The translations under genes were made by a program, and so were the position numbers. Source: a virus. From it: a DNA stretch of 64,000 nucleotides. This document shows positions 36,420 through 44,915 of the stretch, one piece after another (within the stretch, counting starts at the first letter, position 1; every line of letters begins with the position of its first letter). The stretch lies in IMG/VR virus record IMGVR_UViG_3300031963_000003, positions 124,001 to 188,000 of that record. The stretch is one strand, 5' to 3'. The notes below the pieces were generated by a model. That model was not told where the DNA came from. It did not search any database and worked only from the letters and a program-made list of their open reading frames with translations.

Positions 36420-37408
36420 ACAATTTTTCTAAATATTTCAATGATTCTTTCACAAGAATTACCATCACCAAAAGGACAATCATATTCTGTTTGGAAATCG
36501 TTAATAATATCGTAAAAAATACCTTCTAAGTCAATGGGTTTTTTACATATAAAAGACGTTTTACCCAAGGACTCAGGTCTCTCAGTTTTTTCTCTACATA
36601 CAATAACTTTCTTATTTAGGAACGACGCCTCTTCTTGAACACCCCCACTATCTGAAATTAGTAATTTACAGGATTTGAATTCCTCAATAAATTTATCATG
36701 GGTTAATGGTTCAATAACATCAACATGTGTCAATATATGTTTGTGTTTTATGACGTTTGGGTTTGGGTGTATTGGAAGAATGAATTTTAATTCAGGATTA
36801 TTCTTTGCTAATCGATTGATAACATCAAACCACTCCGACATCATCTCATGATTCTCTCTTCTATGTAAAGTGATTAAGACTTTATTTTCGTATGTAATAT
36901 TTTCTTTATTAAGATTATCTAATACGGTATTGCCAACTACAAAATTTTTACCCTGAACTTTTTCATTTTCTAAGTTCATCTTGTTACTTTCTGTTGGGCA
37001 AAGATTATAGTTTGAAATTCTACTAATTAACTGCCGATACATTTCTTCGGGGTAAGGGTGATTGTAGTCATATGTCCGTAATCCCGCTTCTAAATGAATC
37101 ACTTCTTTTTTATGGTGTAATCCTATTAGGGATAATGAAAGAGCGGTTGCGGTGTCCCCTTGGATAAGTATATGTGTAACCCCTTCCAAAAATTCTTTTT
37201 TAAAATTTAAAAATACGGATGACATAATACTATCCAATCTATTTTCACACGTATCATCAATGGATAATTTATAATCAAAATCACCCAATACAATATCTTT
37301 GTGTTGGGTAACATATAAAATTTTATGGGGAATACTTTCCCCACACATTTCTATTAATTTTTTTATTTTAATATACTCAGGTCTTGTGCCGTAACAAAAT
37401 AATATCAT
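36416..37408 (-). CDS. wecB: UDP-GlcNAc 2-epimerase, non-hydrolysing
   Basis: 330 residues, slightly shorter than typical WecB/MnaA. GTRPEYIK (7-14), ILIQGDTATALS, HLEAGLRTYD with HPYPEEMYRQLISRIS, TLHRREN and ISDSGGVQEEA followed by TERPE are all present. It interconverts UDP-GlcNAc and UDP-ManNAc, supplying ManNAc or its uronic acid for a surface-type glycan. Confidence 0.9.
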   Translation of the reverse strand: MILFCYGTRPEYIKIKKLIEMCGESIPHKILYVTQHKDIVLGDFDYKLSIDDTCENRLDSIMSSVFLNFKKEFLEGVTHILIQGDTATALSLSLIGLHHKKEVIHLEAGLRTYDYNHPYPEEMYRQLISRISNYNLCPTESNKMNLENEKVQGKNFVVGNTVLDNLNKENITYENKVLITLHRRENHEMMSEWFDVINRLAKNNPELKFILPIHPNPNVIKHKHILTHVDVIEPLTHDKFIEEFKSCKLLISDSGGVQEEASFLNKKVIVCREKTERPESLGKTSFICKKPIDLEGIFYDIINDFQTEYDCPFGDGNSCERIIEIFRKIV

Positions 37409-38226
37409 ATATAAGTTGAAATGATTTCTAAATTTTTTAAAGTGTTAGTTTCTAAGAAATCAATTAATTCATCACCTGATAACCTATTAAACCATTCTTC
37501 TAAACTTGCACCATAATTTTGTGTCGTTATTACTTCCAAACCTAAACATTTTGCCTCAACAACCAGTCTACAAAAAGTTTCTCTTGCTATCGGGAAAAAC
37601 ACAATACCTTTACATTTGGCCATATTACTTAAAAATTCAACTCTGTCTTTAGATTCTTTAAGAATATGGACCGGTAATTTATTTTCAGAACAATACTTCA
37701 GACTACCTTGGGTGTTCTTTATCCAATTATTTGTATAGTAAACAGAATATTTGTCGTTTTTAACATTGTTGGATTTATTTAAATTCCTCAATAATTCTAA
37801 GTCCTCATTTGACCATATCGAACTATTCAGATTTATAAAATTAGCAACAACATCGTTTTTAAGATAAACGTTCATGTGGTCGGTTGTTTGAACAAATACC
37901 GCTTTTGCATTCCGGTAAAGAGAATAGTTGGTTCTTTCCTCAATCGGAATTATGTTGTCGGTATATCTCCATGGGTGTCTACTTGCACATATTTTATAAT
38001 CGTTTTCAATAATGACGTAGTTCAAATTTTGTATTTGATTAACCAAGTTTGGGTTCATCAAAGAAATATTTGATATAATATACAGGGCGTTGTAATCAAA
38101 TGACTTGACTTGGTTTGAATATTCAAACTCAAGATTAAATCTATCAATTAAAACTTGATTCACCCATTCAGAACCACCGTGAGGTACTTCTTTAATGGTA
38201 AAATCCGATATAAGTATTTTCCTCAT
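37405..38226 (-). CDS. Putative GT-B glycosyltransferase
   Basis: 273 residues. HGGSEWVNQ near the N-terminus and RETFCRLVVEAKCLGLEVIT in the C-terminal half match the acceptor-loop and the E-x7-E nucleotide-sugar motif of GT4-like enzymes; the N-terminal domain is short. Confidence 0.65.
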   Translation of the reverse strand: MRKILISDFTIKEVPHGGSEWVNQVLIDRFNLEFEYSNQVKSFDYNALYIISNISLMNPNLVNQIQNLNYVIIENDYKICASRHPWRYTDNIIPIEERTNYSLYRNAKAVFVQTTDHMNVYLKNDVVANFINLNSSIWSNEDLELLRNLNKSNNVKNDKYSVYYTNNWIKNTQGSLKYCSENKLPVHILKESKDRVEFLSNMAKCKGIVFFPIARETFCRLVVEAKCLGLEVITTQNYGASLEEWFNRLSGDELIDFLETNTLKNLEIISTYI

Positions 38227-38945
38227 ATAACTTGATAATTTTCTTTTAACATGCTGTCCATGTAATTGAATGGTAAATTAAAATAATGTTCACCGAATTT
38301 ATGTTGTTTATTGAACGATGACAATCTCTTTGCTCTTGAAATGTAAATGTTCTTCACGTAGTCTTTACCCAAGAATTTATAGTGAAGAAGTTTTATTTCC
38401 CGCTCATCCGAAAATTTACCATCAACAGAATTAAAACTGTGACCACCAATGCCGTATTTTATATCTAAATCAGGATGAAAAATTATATTTTTACACATTG
38501 GTTCATACGTTTGTGAACCTGTTTTAATTTTTGTTGTAATGAATTCACCGTCGTATATTGGAAATTCAGTACTAACCATGTCGTGACCGTCTATTCTTGG
38601 GACGGTTATACCCATTTCTTTGTACTCTTGAAGTTTATCCATAAGATTTTCATGGTATATAAACTCATCACAGTCACAAACTATAACCCAATCAACACCC
38701 TGACCTCTACTTCTTTTTTTATACTCTTCGGATTTAATGTTTACGTAATTAATTTCATTTATTTCATTACCACTATCCCATTTAATAACCTCAACTTTTG
38801 GGTACCTCTTATAAATCTCATCAGAGGAGTCCGTTGACATATTATCGTATATGAATATTTTTTCACAGATTGTACTATAGTAATCCAATGTGAATGGTAA
38901 TATTTTTTCTTCATTCCATGACAGTATATGTGCGTGTATCTTCAT
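38223..38945 (-). CDS. GT2/GT92-like glycosyltransferase
   Basis: 240 residues. AHILSWNEEKILP, IYDNMSTDSS and VIVCDCDEFIY (DxDE metal site) are motifs of the glyco_tranf_2_4 type group; a conserved GIGGHSF-like loop and LLHYKFLG follow. Clear glycosyltransferase, donor unknown. Confidence 0.75.
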   Translation of the reverse strand: MKIHAHILSWNEEKILPFTLDYYSTICEKIFIYDNMSTDSSDEIYKRYPKVEVIKWDSGNEINEINYVNIKSEEYKKRSRGQGVDWVIVCDCDEFIYHENLMDKLQEYKEMGITVPRIDGHDMVSTEFPIYDGEFITTKIKTGSQTYEPMCKNIIFHPDLDIKYGIGGHSFNSVDGKFSDEREIKLLHYKFLGKDYVKNIYISRAKRLSSFNKQHKFGEHYFNLPFNYMDSMLKENYQVI

Positions 38946-38946
38946 T

Positions 38947-39726
38947 TTAAAATATGTTTTTCCAAAGTGTTAATATCTCTTCGTTACTTAATTTAGAAAC
39001 TTCATTCATAGTCTCTTCATTACCATAAAACTCTGTACCGGTTAAATAACATTCATCTTTAACCAAACAAGCAACCTCACCCTTTGATGAGTGATATACC
39101 TTACCAATCATATCGTACATTTCTTGTTTATTGGTGGTGTGACCGTAATGAATTACTCTTGGATTCATTAAAGGTTTTACCAATTTGTCAAAATAGTTTT
39201 GGTCACCGATGTGACCGAACAAATAGATTTTTTCACACCTGTCTTTTAATGCTCTTTGTATTGACACATGGGTCTGTTTTCTGTCTTCAATTGTACCAAT
39301 AATTCCTGCAATATTTCTTACCAGCTCTTTATTTGAAATAATTAAATTTTCTTTGATGTTTGGTATTATTACATAATCACCCCTGTAATCCGAGTGATAT
39401 TTTCGATGCTCTTCATGTAAAAACACGCACAGGTCCCAATACTGTTTAATTTTACCAACAGGGAACCACCATTTTTCATGACAAGACAAAATAACTTTTT
39501 TAACAGGTGGTCTTTCCTGTAGTTGTAAAAAATGGGTAATTACAATATCATCAGATTCATACTTTAAATCTTTTTCAATGTTCCCTGATTTACATTTGTC
39601 TAAATGGTAATTCTGATTACCGTAAAATGTGCAATCAATACCATTTTCATTTAAGAAATTTGTTAAGTTTATAAAAAAAGTGGTAGAACCACCTTTTTCT
39701 GTAAATCCCGATACAATTTTTATCAT
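38947..39726 (-). CDS. GT-B glycosyltransferase
   Basis: 259 residues. EKGGSTTFFINL at the start, a middle GTIEDRKQTH segment and a late EVACLVKDECYLTGTEFYG segment with EFYG near the nucleotide-sugar site fit a small GT4-like enzyme. ATGA overlap with the preceding 485-residue gene. Confidence 0.6.
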   Translation of the reverse strand: MIKIVSGFTEKGGSTTFFINLTNFLNENGIDCTFYGNQNYHLDKCKSGNIEKDLKYESDDIVITHFLQLQERPPVKKVILSCHEKWWFPVGKIKQYWDLCVFLHEEHRKYHSDYRGDYVIIPNIKENLIISNKELVRNIAGIIGTIEDRKQTHVSIQRALKDRCEKIYLFGHIGDQNYFDKLVKPLMNPRVIHYGHTTNKQEMYDMIGKVYHSSKGEVACLVKDECYLTGTEFYGNEETMNEVSKLSNEEILTLWKNIF

Positions 39727-41180
39727 CTTAATTGTTTGATATTTTTTCTAATTTCAGGTGAGTTTATGTACTGACCTAAGACTTGTTTTAATTCAACATC
39801 AACCTTTTCAAATTTTGATGCCATATCAATCATTACCACACTGTTTGTGTCAATGAATGTTTTACGTTTTTTAAGTAAAGTTTTCAACGCAAAATCTAAG
39901 TTATAAATTGATGTTTCTAAATTAATATCAAACCAATCAATCATTTTTAAATTTGTAGATGTAGTGGCAAAAAAGTCACTAATACTACCAAAATTGTTTG
40001 GAAAGTGTCCGTGTAAAATATTGAAAAAAGATGATTTGTTTTTAAAAATTAAATTGAACTGTTCGTTGTTTTGAACTATATCCAATCCATTTGAAAAAAT
40101 TGTTCGGTCGTTTTCTAATACTGTAGGAAAGACGCACCCAAAAGTATTTTTTTCACTCTTAAATATTGAATACATACTTGAGAAAACGTCGTTCAATACG
40201 GTAACAGTATCATTACTGAAAAATAACAAATCTGTTTTTGATTCCATAAACGATTCATCCCATTTCAGTACTGATAAGTTTTTATTTAATGTATCAAAAA
40301 AACCCTCGTAAATTTTAATATTTTCAGATTCAAATTCTCTAATATTGTCTATATTGGTATCCGTCGAGATGAGTGAAATCTGTAAACTATCAAACACTGG
40401 TAATTTTTTTATGTTTTCAAAAAACTGAATTAAATTTTCATTATCGTTTGATGTTTGAACTATTAAATTAAATTTATCTTTAAACTGTTTTGGTTTGGTT
40501 ATGTCATAATCAATTTTTGGTGTTATATTAATTGGTAGGTTCTCTTTAAATTTTTCAATGTAAAATTCCCTATTCTTTTCCCAAGAATCATTGGTCATTC
40601 CGATTGATTTGTGAGTGATTCTTATGTTGTATATAACACCGATGTTTACCTCACTTAAGTGATTGCTAGTACAGAATACCATATCATAAAAATGAAAACC
40701 CGGTACTGACTCATCAAAAGTGTGTTTTATTCTGTTTTTGTGGATTCCAATGAATAAACCATCCACTAAACAAACTTCGTGAATTGAATTTGGGATTCCA
40801 TTTGCATATCTCGATTCCCATTTTTTACCCTCATTTTCATGATTAACAATACCAACCATTTTGGTATTATCTGTCCACCACCTACCACTCTCATGAATAT
40901 TGGTTGTACCGGCAACACCGAGAATCCCGTAGTCAGATTCTTCAAAATGTTTGACTAATTTTCTACCCCACGAAGTCGTATTAAAGTAAATGTCATCATG
41001 ACAAAGTACGACAATATCATGAATCGACTCTTGAATAATTTCATTGTAAGTTTGTGAAAGACTTTTTTCACCATTGTTTACTTTTTCAATAACTTGAACT
41101 TTGGGGTGTCCACAAGTTTTTTTTAAATATTCTTGAAATTTTGGGTTGGACTCTCTTGTACTGTAACCTATTGTAATCAT
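39723..41180 (-). CDS. Large glycosyltransferase, StrF-like N-terminus
   Basis: 485 residues and first gene of the operon. The N-terminal 230 residues resemble the glyco_tranf_2_5/StrF domain: LSQTYNEII, IVVLCHDDIYF (DD metal site), LGVAGT and VDGLFIGI. The C-terminal 250 residues have a second alpha/beta unit (FNLIVQTSNDNEN, LLFFSNDTVTV) that could be a second transferase domain. Bifunctional enzymes of this sort often build chains. No promoter could be assigned with confidence in the 50-bp leader. Confidence 0.65.
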   Translation of the reverse strand: MITIGYSTRESNPKFQEYLKKTCGHPKVQVIEKVNNGEKSLSQTYNEIIQESIHDIVVLCHDDIYFNTTSWGRKLVKHFEESDYGILGVAGTTNIHESGRWWTDNTKMVGIVNHENEGKKWESRYANGIPNSIHEVCLVDGLFIGIHKNRIKHTFDESVPGFHFYDMVFCTSNHLSEVNIGVIYNIRITHKSIGMTNDSWEKNREFYIEKFKENLPINITPKIDYDITKPKQFKDKFNLIVQTSNDNENLIQFFENIKKLPVFDSLQISLISTDTNIDNIREFESENIKIYEGFFDTLNKNLSVLKWDESFMESKTDLLFFSNDTVTVLNDVFSSMYSIFKSEKNTFGCVFPTVLENDRTIFSNGLDIVQNNEQFNLIFKNKSSFFNILHGHFPNNFGSISDFFATTSTNLKMIDWFDINLETSIYNLDFALKTLLKKRKTFIDTNSVVMIDMASKFEKVDVELKQVLGQYINSPEIRKNIKQLR

Positions 41181-41229
41181 TTTTTTGTTTTAAAATATTG
41201 ATGATAATATAAGAAATAAAATTCACAAC

Positions 41230-41430
41230 TTAAAATTTGGAACCGTTTGGTGCAAGACCGTTGTGATTATCAATTTGTTTTCTAAAATCTTCTCTAGTGT
41301 TATATAGGTCAAGAGCTCGGTTTACTAATTTTTGTAGATTGATTGAACCATCTACACTTTTTATCTTAAATCTTTTATAAACATCATCTATGATGTTAAC
41401 GCTGGTTAGTTTTGTTTGTTGTTTAGGCAT
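41230..41430 (-). CDS. Ribbon-helix-helix DNA-binding protein
   Basis: 66 residues from ATG 41430 (MPKQQTKLTSVNI); the upstream ATG at 41469 falls in the terminator/promoter region. A short beta strand TSVNI, then two helices (DDVYKRFKIK and SINLQKLVNRALDLY) give the Arc/MetJ pattern. Such proteins repress transcription as dimers. It lies just upstream of the glycan operon in the same direction and may regulate it. Confidence 0.7.
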   Translation of the reverse strand: MPKQQTKLTSVNIIDDVYKRFKIKSVDGSINLQKLVNRALDLYNTREDFRKQIDNHNGLAPNGSKF

Positions 41431-41467
41431 AATATAAGTATATAAATTTATATATATTATAAAAGAC

Positions 41468-41502
41468 AAAAAATATCGGACAATTTATTAGACTGTCCGA
41501 TA
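41468..41502 (-). terminator. Rho-independent terminator on the minus strand
   Basis: Perfect 9-bp arms TATCGGACA (41474-41482) and TGTCCGATA (41494-41502); on the minus strand the hairpin is followed by six T (41473-41468). It closes the small gene ending at 41507. Confidence 0.8.
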
Positions 41503-41506
41503 CAAT

Positions 41507-41692
41507 TTATTGTCCTTCTGTGTTTTCTTCGTTAGTTTGATTGTTAATCTCCTCAACCTTTTTTATGATTTGGTCAAGTTGTTGTTCCATAATTGTAATC
41601 TCCTGTGGAGGTGTTGAACCACCTTCGGTTAGTTGAATGTTTACCGTTTGATTACTAACAGGTTGGTTTCTTTTTTTACATCCGCATCCCAT
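41507..41692 (-). CDS. Small protein with MGCGCKKR start
   Basis: 61 residues. A Cys-rich N-terminus (MGCGCKKR) is followed by a Gln/Thr-rich linker and a coiled coil (EQQLDQIIKKVEEINNQ). Tiny proteins of this design recur in large phages; the function is unknown. TATTTAT precedes it on the minus strand. Confidence 0.55.
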   Translation of the reverse strand: MGCGCKKRNQPVSNQTVNIQLTEGGSTPPQEITIMEQQLDQIIKKVEEINNQTNEENTEGQ

Positions 41693-41708
41693 GATTTTAA
41701 GTTTTTTT

Positions 41709-41715
41709 ATAAATA
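41709..41715 (-). promoter_or_regulatory. TATTTAT motif (minus) upstream of 41692
   Basis: The minus strand reads TATTTAT 16 bp before the start at 41692. Confidence 0.35.
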
Positions 41716-41779
41716 TTTTGGTTTATTGTTTTTTATTCGTTATCTTTTGTAATAATAATAAATAGAAAACAATTTGTCA

Positions 41780-42628
41780 ATGGAAATGAATAAAATTTAT
41801 CAGGGTGACTGCTTAGAACTGTTTAAGGAGTTAAATGACGGTACTGTAGACCTCTTTGTTACGAGTCCACCGTACAATGTCGGTATTAGTTATGATGTGC
41901 ACAAAGACGATGCTCCGATGGATGAGTATTTTGAGTGGTGTAAGAAATGGTTATCCGAAGTTTACCGTACATTAAAAGATGATGGTAGAATTGCCTTGAA
42001 TATACCATATGAAATAAACGTTAGAGAAAGAGGTGGGAGAATTTTCTTAGTATCTGAATATTGGCAGATGATGAAAGAGATTGGTTTTGGATTCTTTGGT
42101 GTTGTGGACTTAGAGGAGGATTCTCCACACCGTTCTAAAACAACCGCTTGGGGTTCTTGGATGTCACCATCATCACCATACATATACAATCCAAAAGAAT
42201 GTGTAATTCTTGCATATAAGAAAGATTACAAAAAGAAAGAAAAAGGTATATCTCAATGGTCTTATAATCAGATTGAGGTCGAAAACGAGGAAGGTAATTT
42301 TAAAAACAAAAGGGTTTATTCAGATAAAGACAAAAACGAATTCATGGAATTAGTCTTTGGTCAATGGAAATACTTCAACGACACAAAATCTTTAACTAAA
42401 GCCACATTCTCCATGGACATCCCAATGAAAGCAATAAAAATACTTTCCTATCAAAATGACCTGATTGTTGATTGTTTTTCAGGAAGTGGAACCACCGCTT
42501 TGTCAGCTAAGAAGCTGAATAGAAATTATATTGGTTTTGAGTTATCAGAATCTTACACAAAGATATCTCAACAGAGATTGATTGATTATGATAACCAAAA
42601 GAAACAACTGGTAATGTTTGAAGAATAA
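41780..42628 (+). CDS. DNA methyltransferase, beta-class (N4-C or N6-A)
   Basis: 282 residues from ATG 41780. Catalytic TSPPY (28-32) comes first and the SAM motif DCFSGSGTTALSA near the C-terminus, the beta-class order. The target could be N6-adenine or N4-cytosine; SPPY is more often N4 but not decisive. No cognate endonuclease is nearby. It is the second orphan DNA methylase of the window. Confidence 0.85.
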   Translation: MEMNKIYQGDCLELFKELNDGTVDLFVTSPPYNVGISYDVHKDDAPMDEYFEWCKKWLSEVYRTLKDDGRIALNIPYEINVRERGGRIFLVSEYWQMMKEIGFGFFGVVDLEEDSPHRSKTTAWGSWMSPSSPYIYNPKECVILAYKKDYKKKEKGISQWSYNQIEVENEEGNFKNKRVYSDKDKNEFMELVFGQWKYFNDTKSLTKATFSMDIPMKAIKILSYQNDLIVDCFSGSGTTALSAKKLNRNYIGFELSESYTKISQQRLIDYDNQKKQLVMFEE

Positions 42629-42630
42629 AA

Positions 42631-42999
42631 TTAACGGACAGGATTCATAGGTGTTCCCAAATACATATTAACTCGGTCACCTTCTTTAAATTTATCAGTA
42701 ACACCGGCGGGAAACTCAATAACATGGTCACCTATGCCGGTGTATCTTTTTGGGTTCAATTCATTTTGACCAGCGGGTTCACAATTTCTATGTATTTTAC
42801 TGATTCTATTTTTCAATACAAAAACAATATCCAAAGGTATTAAACAGTTTTTCATCCAAAAAGAATGGTGACCAACACCACCCATATTAAAAACCATACA
42901 ACCATTTAAATTATCTCTACCCATCATACCTTGACTAATTTCTTCAGGTTCGGATAGGTATTCCGCAGGGAACTTTGTATTATTAATAATCACTGACAT
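42631..42999 (-). CDS. DUF192 protein
   Basis: 122 residues from ATG 42999, chosen because TATTTAT (43006-43012) lies between this and the upstream ATG at 43026. Family motifs: GMMGRDNL, MVFNMGG, HHSFWMKNCLIPLDIVFV, VIEFPAG and a final GD. DUF192 proteins are usually exported and of unknown role; this one has no signal peptide. Convergent with the methylase gene, 2 bp apart. Confidence 0.8.
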   Translation of the reverse strand: MSVIINNTKFPAEYLSEPEEISQGMMGRDNLNGCMVFNMGGVGHHSFWMKNCLIPLDIVFVLKNRISKIHRNCEPAGQNELNPKRYTGIGDHVIEFPAGVTDKFKEGDRVNMYLGTPMNPVR

Positions 43000-43005
43000 A
43001 TTTTT

Positions 43006-43012
43006 ATAAATA
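43006..43012 (-). promoter_or_regulatory. TATTTAT motif (minus) upstream of 42999
   Basis: The minus strand reads TATTTAT 6 bp before the DUF192 start. It overlaps the -33 region of the divergent plus-strand promoter at 43013. Confidence 0.4.
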
Positions 43013-43044
43013 TTTGACTTTATCATATTTGTTTACTATATTTT
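43013..43044 (+). promoter_or_regulatory. Bacteroidota-type promoter for 43051
   Basis: TTTG (43013-43016), 20-bp spacer, TATATTTT (43037-43044); the start codon is 6 bp further on, again giving an almost leaderless message. Confidence 0.65.
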
Positions 43045-43050
43045 AATATC

Positions 43051-43296
43051 ATGAAAGGACTATTCAACGACCAATTAAATTTTGACAATAATGATGAATT
43101 GGAAATGGTTTTAGATAATTTAAACCCACAGATGGCAATTCAAATTATTGAAATGGGTTTACAACATGGTCATTATTCCGGTGTTTTTAACATGAGGGAA
43201 ACACACACGTTATATAAAACAATTCAATACTTAAAAACATATGAATATAAGGACAATAATTTACGTACTGATGATTCTGACGGGAATCATAATTGA
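43051..43296 (+). CDS. Hypothetical small protein, 81 residues
   Basis: Acidic helical protein (MAIQIIEMGLQHGH core) of a type often seen in Bacteroidota phages. It has its own promoter and overlaps the next small gene by 56 bp. Function unknown. Confidence 0.55.
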   Translation: MKGLFNDQLNFDNNDELEMVLDNLNPQMAIQIIEMGLQHGHYSGVFNMRETHTLYKTIQYLKTYEYKDNNLRTDDSDGNHN

Positions 43297-43417
43297 AAAA
43301 TACGGAATGAACACCAGTAATCCCGAGATTGAAAAATATTTTGGATTTGGTATAATTTCTCTTGGTTCATTCAATATAGTTTTAGATTATTTAAAAAAGA
43401 AAAAAAATGTCAAATAA
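43241..43417 (+). CDS. Small two-segment membrane protein in overlapping frame
   Basis: 58 residues in a different frame from the preceding gene. Two hydrophobic stretches (TIIYVLMILTGIII and FGFGIISLGSFNIVL) and a Lys-rich C-terminus. It exactly bridges the gap between the 43051 and 43407 genes and overlaps both ends, the same packing used elsewhere here, which supports coding. Confidence 0.5.
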   Translation: MNIRTIIYVLMILTGIIIEKYGMNTSNPEIEKYFGFGIISLGSFNIVLDYLKKKKNVK

Positions 43418-43616
43418 AGAAAAGAAATACATCACGGATTTTTTTGTAATAAGAAAGAAATACCATTGGTTTCTTTTACCAACTCCCATATTTTACTACC
43501 GTAAAGACACGTTTTTTGAAACCGGTGCAACCTCACCAAGCTGGGGTTTGGCTTTGAGATTCTTAATTTTTATGGTCGGTATTCAGATACAGAAAAACAT
43601 ATATTATAAAAAATGA
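43407..43616 (+). CDS. Small hypothetical protein, 69 residues
   Basis: Basic, aromatic-rich protein with one possible membrane segment near the C-terminus (LALRFLIFMVGIQI). Overlaps the upstream gene by 11 bp and the glutamine synthetase by 4 bp. Confidence 0.5.
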   Translation: MSNKEKKYITDFFVIRKKYHWFLLPTPIFYYRKDTFFETGATSPSWGLALRFLIFMVGIQIQKNIYYKK

Positions 43617-44737
43617 AAACAAAAGTAGAATACGTATGGCTTGATGGGTATTCCCCTGAGCCAAATCTCAGAAGTAAAATAAAAATTGTGGACCTACCGG
43701 CACCATTTGAATTGAAACACATCCCCAATTGGGGGTTTGACGGAAGCTCAACTAAACAAGCGGAAGGTAACTTTTCAGATTGTTATCTTAAGCCAGTAAA
43801 ATTATATCATACAAATAGTTCACTTGATACAGTATATGTATTATGTGAGGTTTTAGATGGTAATAATGAAATTCATCCATCAAATCATAGAGCAAAAGTA
43901 GGTGAGGAAGATGTAAATTTTTGGGTTGGATTTGAACAGGAATATTTTATTCGTTCTTCACATAATAATCCAATTCTTGGATTTGAAAGAAATGGTATCA
44001 TTGACGGTCAAGGAATTTATTATTGTGGTGTAGGTGGACATATTGTTGGTCGAAATATTTCTGATGAACATTTGAACATGTGTTTAAAATATGACATCAA
44101 TGTGGAGGGAACCAATTCAGAGGTTGCATTAGGTCAATGGGAATACCAAATTTTTGCAACAGGTAAAATTGCCGCTTCTGATGATTTATGGATGAGTAGA
44201 TATTTTTTACATAAAATTGCTGAGAAATATGGTCGTTCTATTGAGTTACATCCCAAACCGATGACCCACGGAGAATGGAACGGTTCAGGTTTACATACAA
44301 ATTTCTCAAATCAAAAAATGAGAGAAGAGGGTGGTGAACAATACTTCAATGCAATTTTTAGGTCTTTTGAATCAAGAACACAAGAACATATTGACTCTTA
44401 TGGTTCTGATAACCATTTGAGATTAACAGGTCATTTTGAGACACAATCTATTGATAAATTTAGTTGGGGTGTCTCAGACAGAGGTGCATCTATCCGTGTA
44501 CCAAAATCCGTTGGTGAGACATGGAAGGGTTATCTTGAAGACAGGAGACCAGCATCACACGCGGACCCATATAAAATCGTTAAAGTGATTAGTGATAGTT
44601 TATCATTAGCCGAAGAATTAAATAATGTTCATCACATGATGAATGTTGAAATAGACACCGAAAAAATTGTAAATAAATACGGTACACTTTCAGGGGAGGA
44701 ACTCTTGGAAAGTTATCGAAAAGATGAAGAAGAATAA
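43613..44737 (+). CDS. Glutamine synthetase, type II (eukaryote-like)
   Basis: 374 residues, full length for GSII. Beta-grasp start YVWLDGY with LRSKIKI, WGFDGSS, SDCYLKPV; catalytic FEQEYF, NVEGTNSEVALGQWEYQ, HPKPMTHGEWNGSG with LHTNFS, and LTGHFETQ with SWGVSDRGASIR and LEDRRPASHADPY all remain, so it should be active. It makes glutamine from glutamate, ammonia and ATP, supporting purine/pyrimidine synthesis during infection. Type II enzymes occur in Bacteroidota as well as eukaryotes; capture from the host is the simplest source. Confidence 0.9.
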   Translation: MKTKVEYVWLDGYSPEPNLRSKIKIVDLPAPFELKHIPNWGFDGSSTKQAEGNFSDCYLKPVKLYHTNSSLDTVYVLCEVLDGNNEIHPSNHRAKVGEEDVNFWVGFEQEYFIRSSHNNPILGFERNGIIDGQGIYYCGVGGHIVGRNISDEHLNMCLKYDINVEGTNSEVALGQWEYQIFATGKIAASDDLWMSRYFLHKIAEKYGRSIELHPKPMTHGEWNGSGLHTNFSNQKMREEGGEQYFNAIFRSFESRTQEHIDSYGSDNHLRLTGHFETQSIDKFSWGVSDRGASIRVPKSVGETWKGYLEDRRPASHADPYKIVKVISDSLSLAEELNNVHHMMNVEIDTEKIVNKYGTLSGEELLESYRKDEEE

Positions 44738-44743
44738 AATACC

Positions 44744-44908
44744 ATGGGAAAAAAAGACAAAGAACATAGAAAAAAAGTTCAAGCTCGTAATCAAAGATTA
44801 AAGAGAGAAGAGTCCACATTGATGAATTTATTTAAGAAAATGCAAGAGACTAAAAATTCTGAATCAATAAATCAAGAATCGGAATCAAATAAAAATCAAG
44901 AAATATAA
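44744..44908 (+). CDS. Small basic phage protein
   Basis: 54 residues, Lys/Arg/Gln-rich helical N-terminus (KEHRKKVQARNQRLKREE) and an acidic Asn/Ser tail. The N-terminal pattern is recurrent among tiny phage proteins. Sits 6 bp after the glutamine synthetase stop. Confidence 0.55.
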   Translation: MGKKDKEHRKKVQARNQRLKREESTLMNLFKKMQETKNSESINQESESNKNQEI

Positions 44909-44915
44909 ATTAATT

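Noticed and set aside
29071-41180. Host capsule locus captured by contig misassembly
   Set aside because: Gene packing, base composition and the flanking phage genes match the rest of the window, and there is no polymerase, flippase or exporter gene; misassembly cannot be fully excluded without reads.
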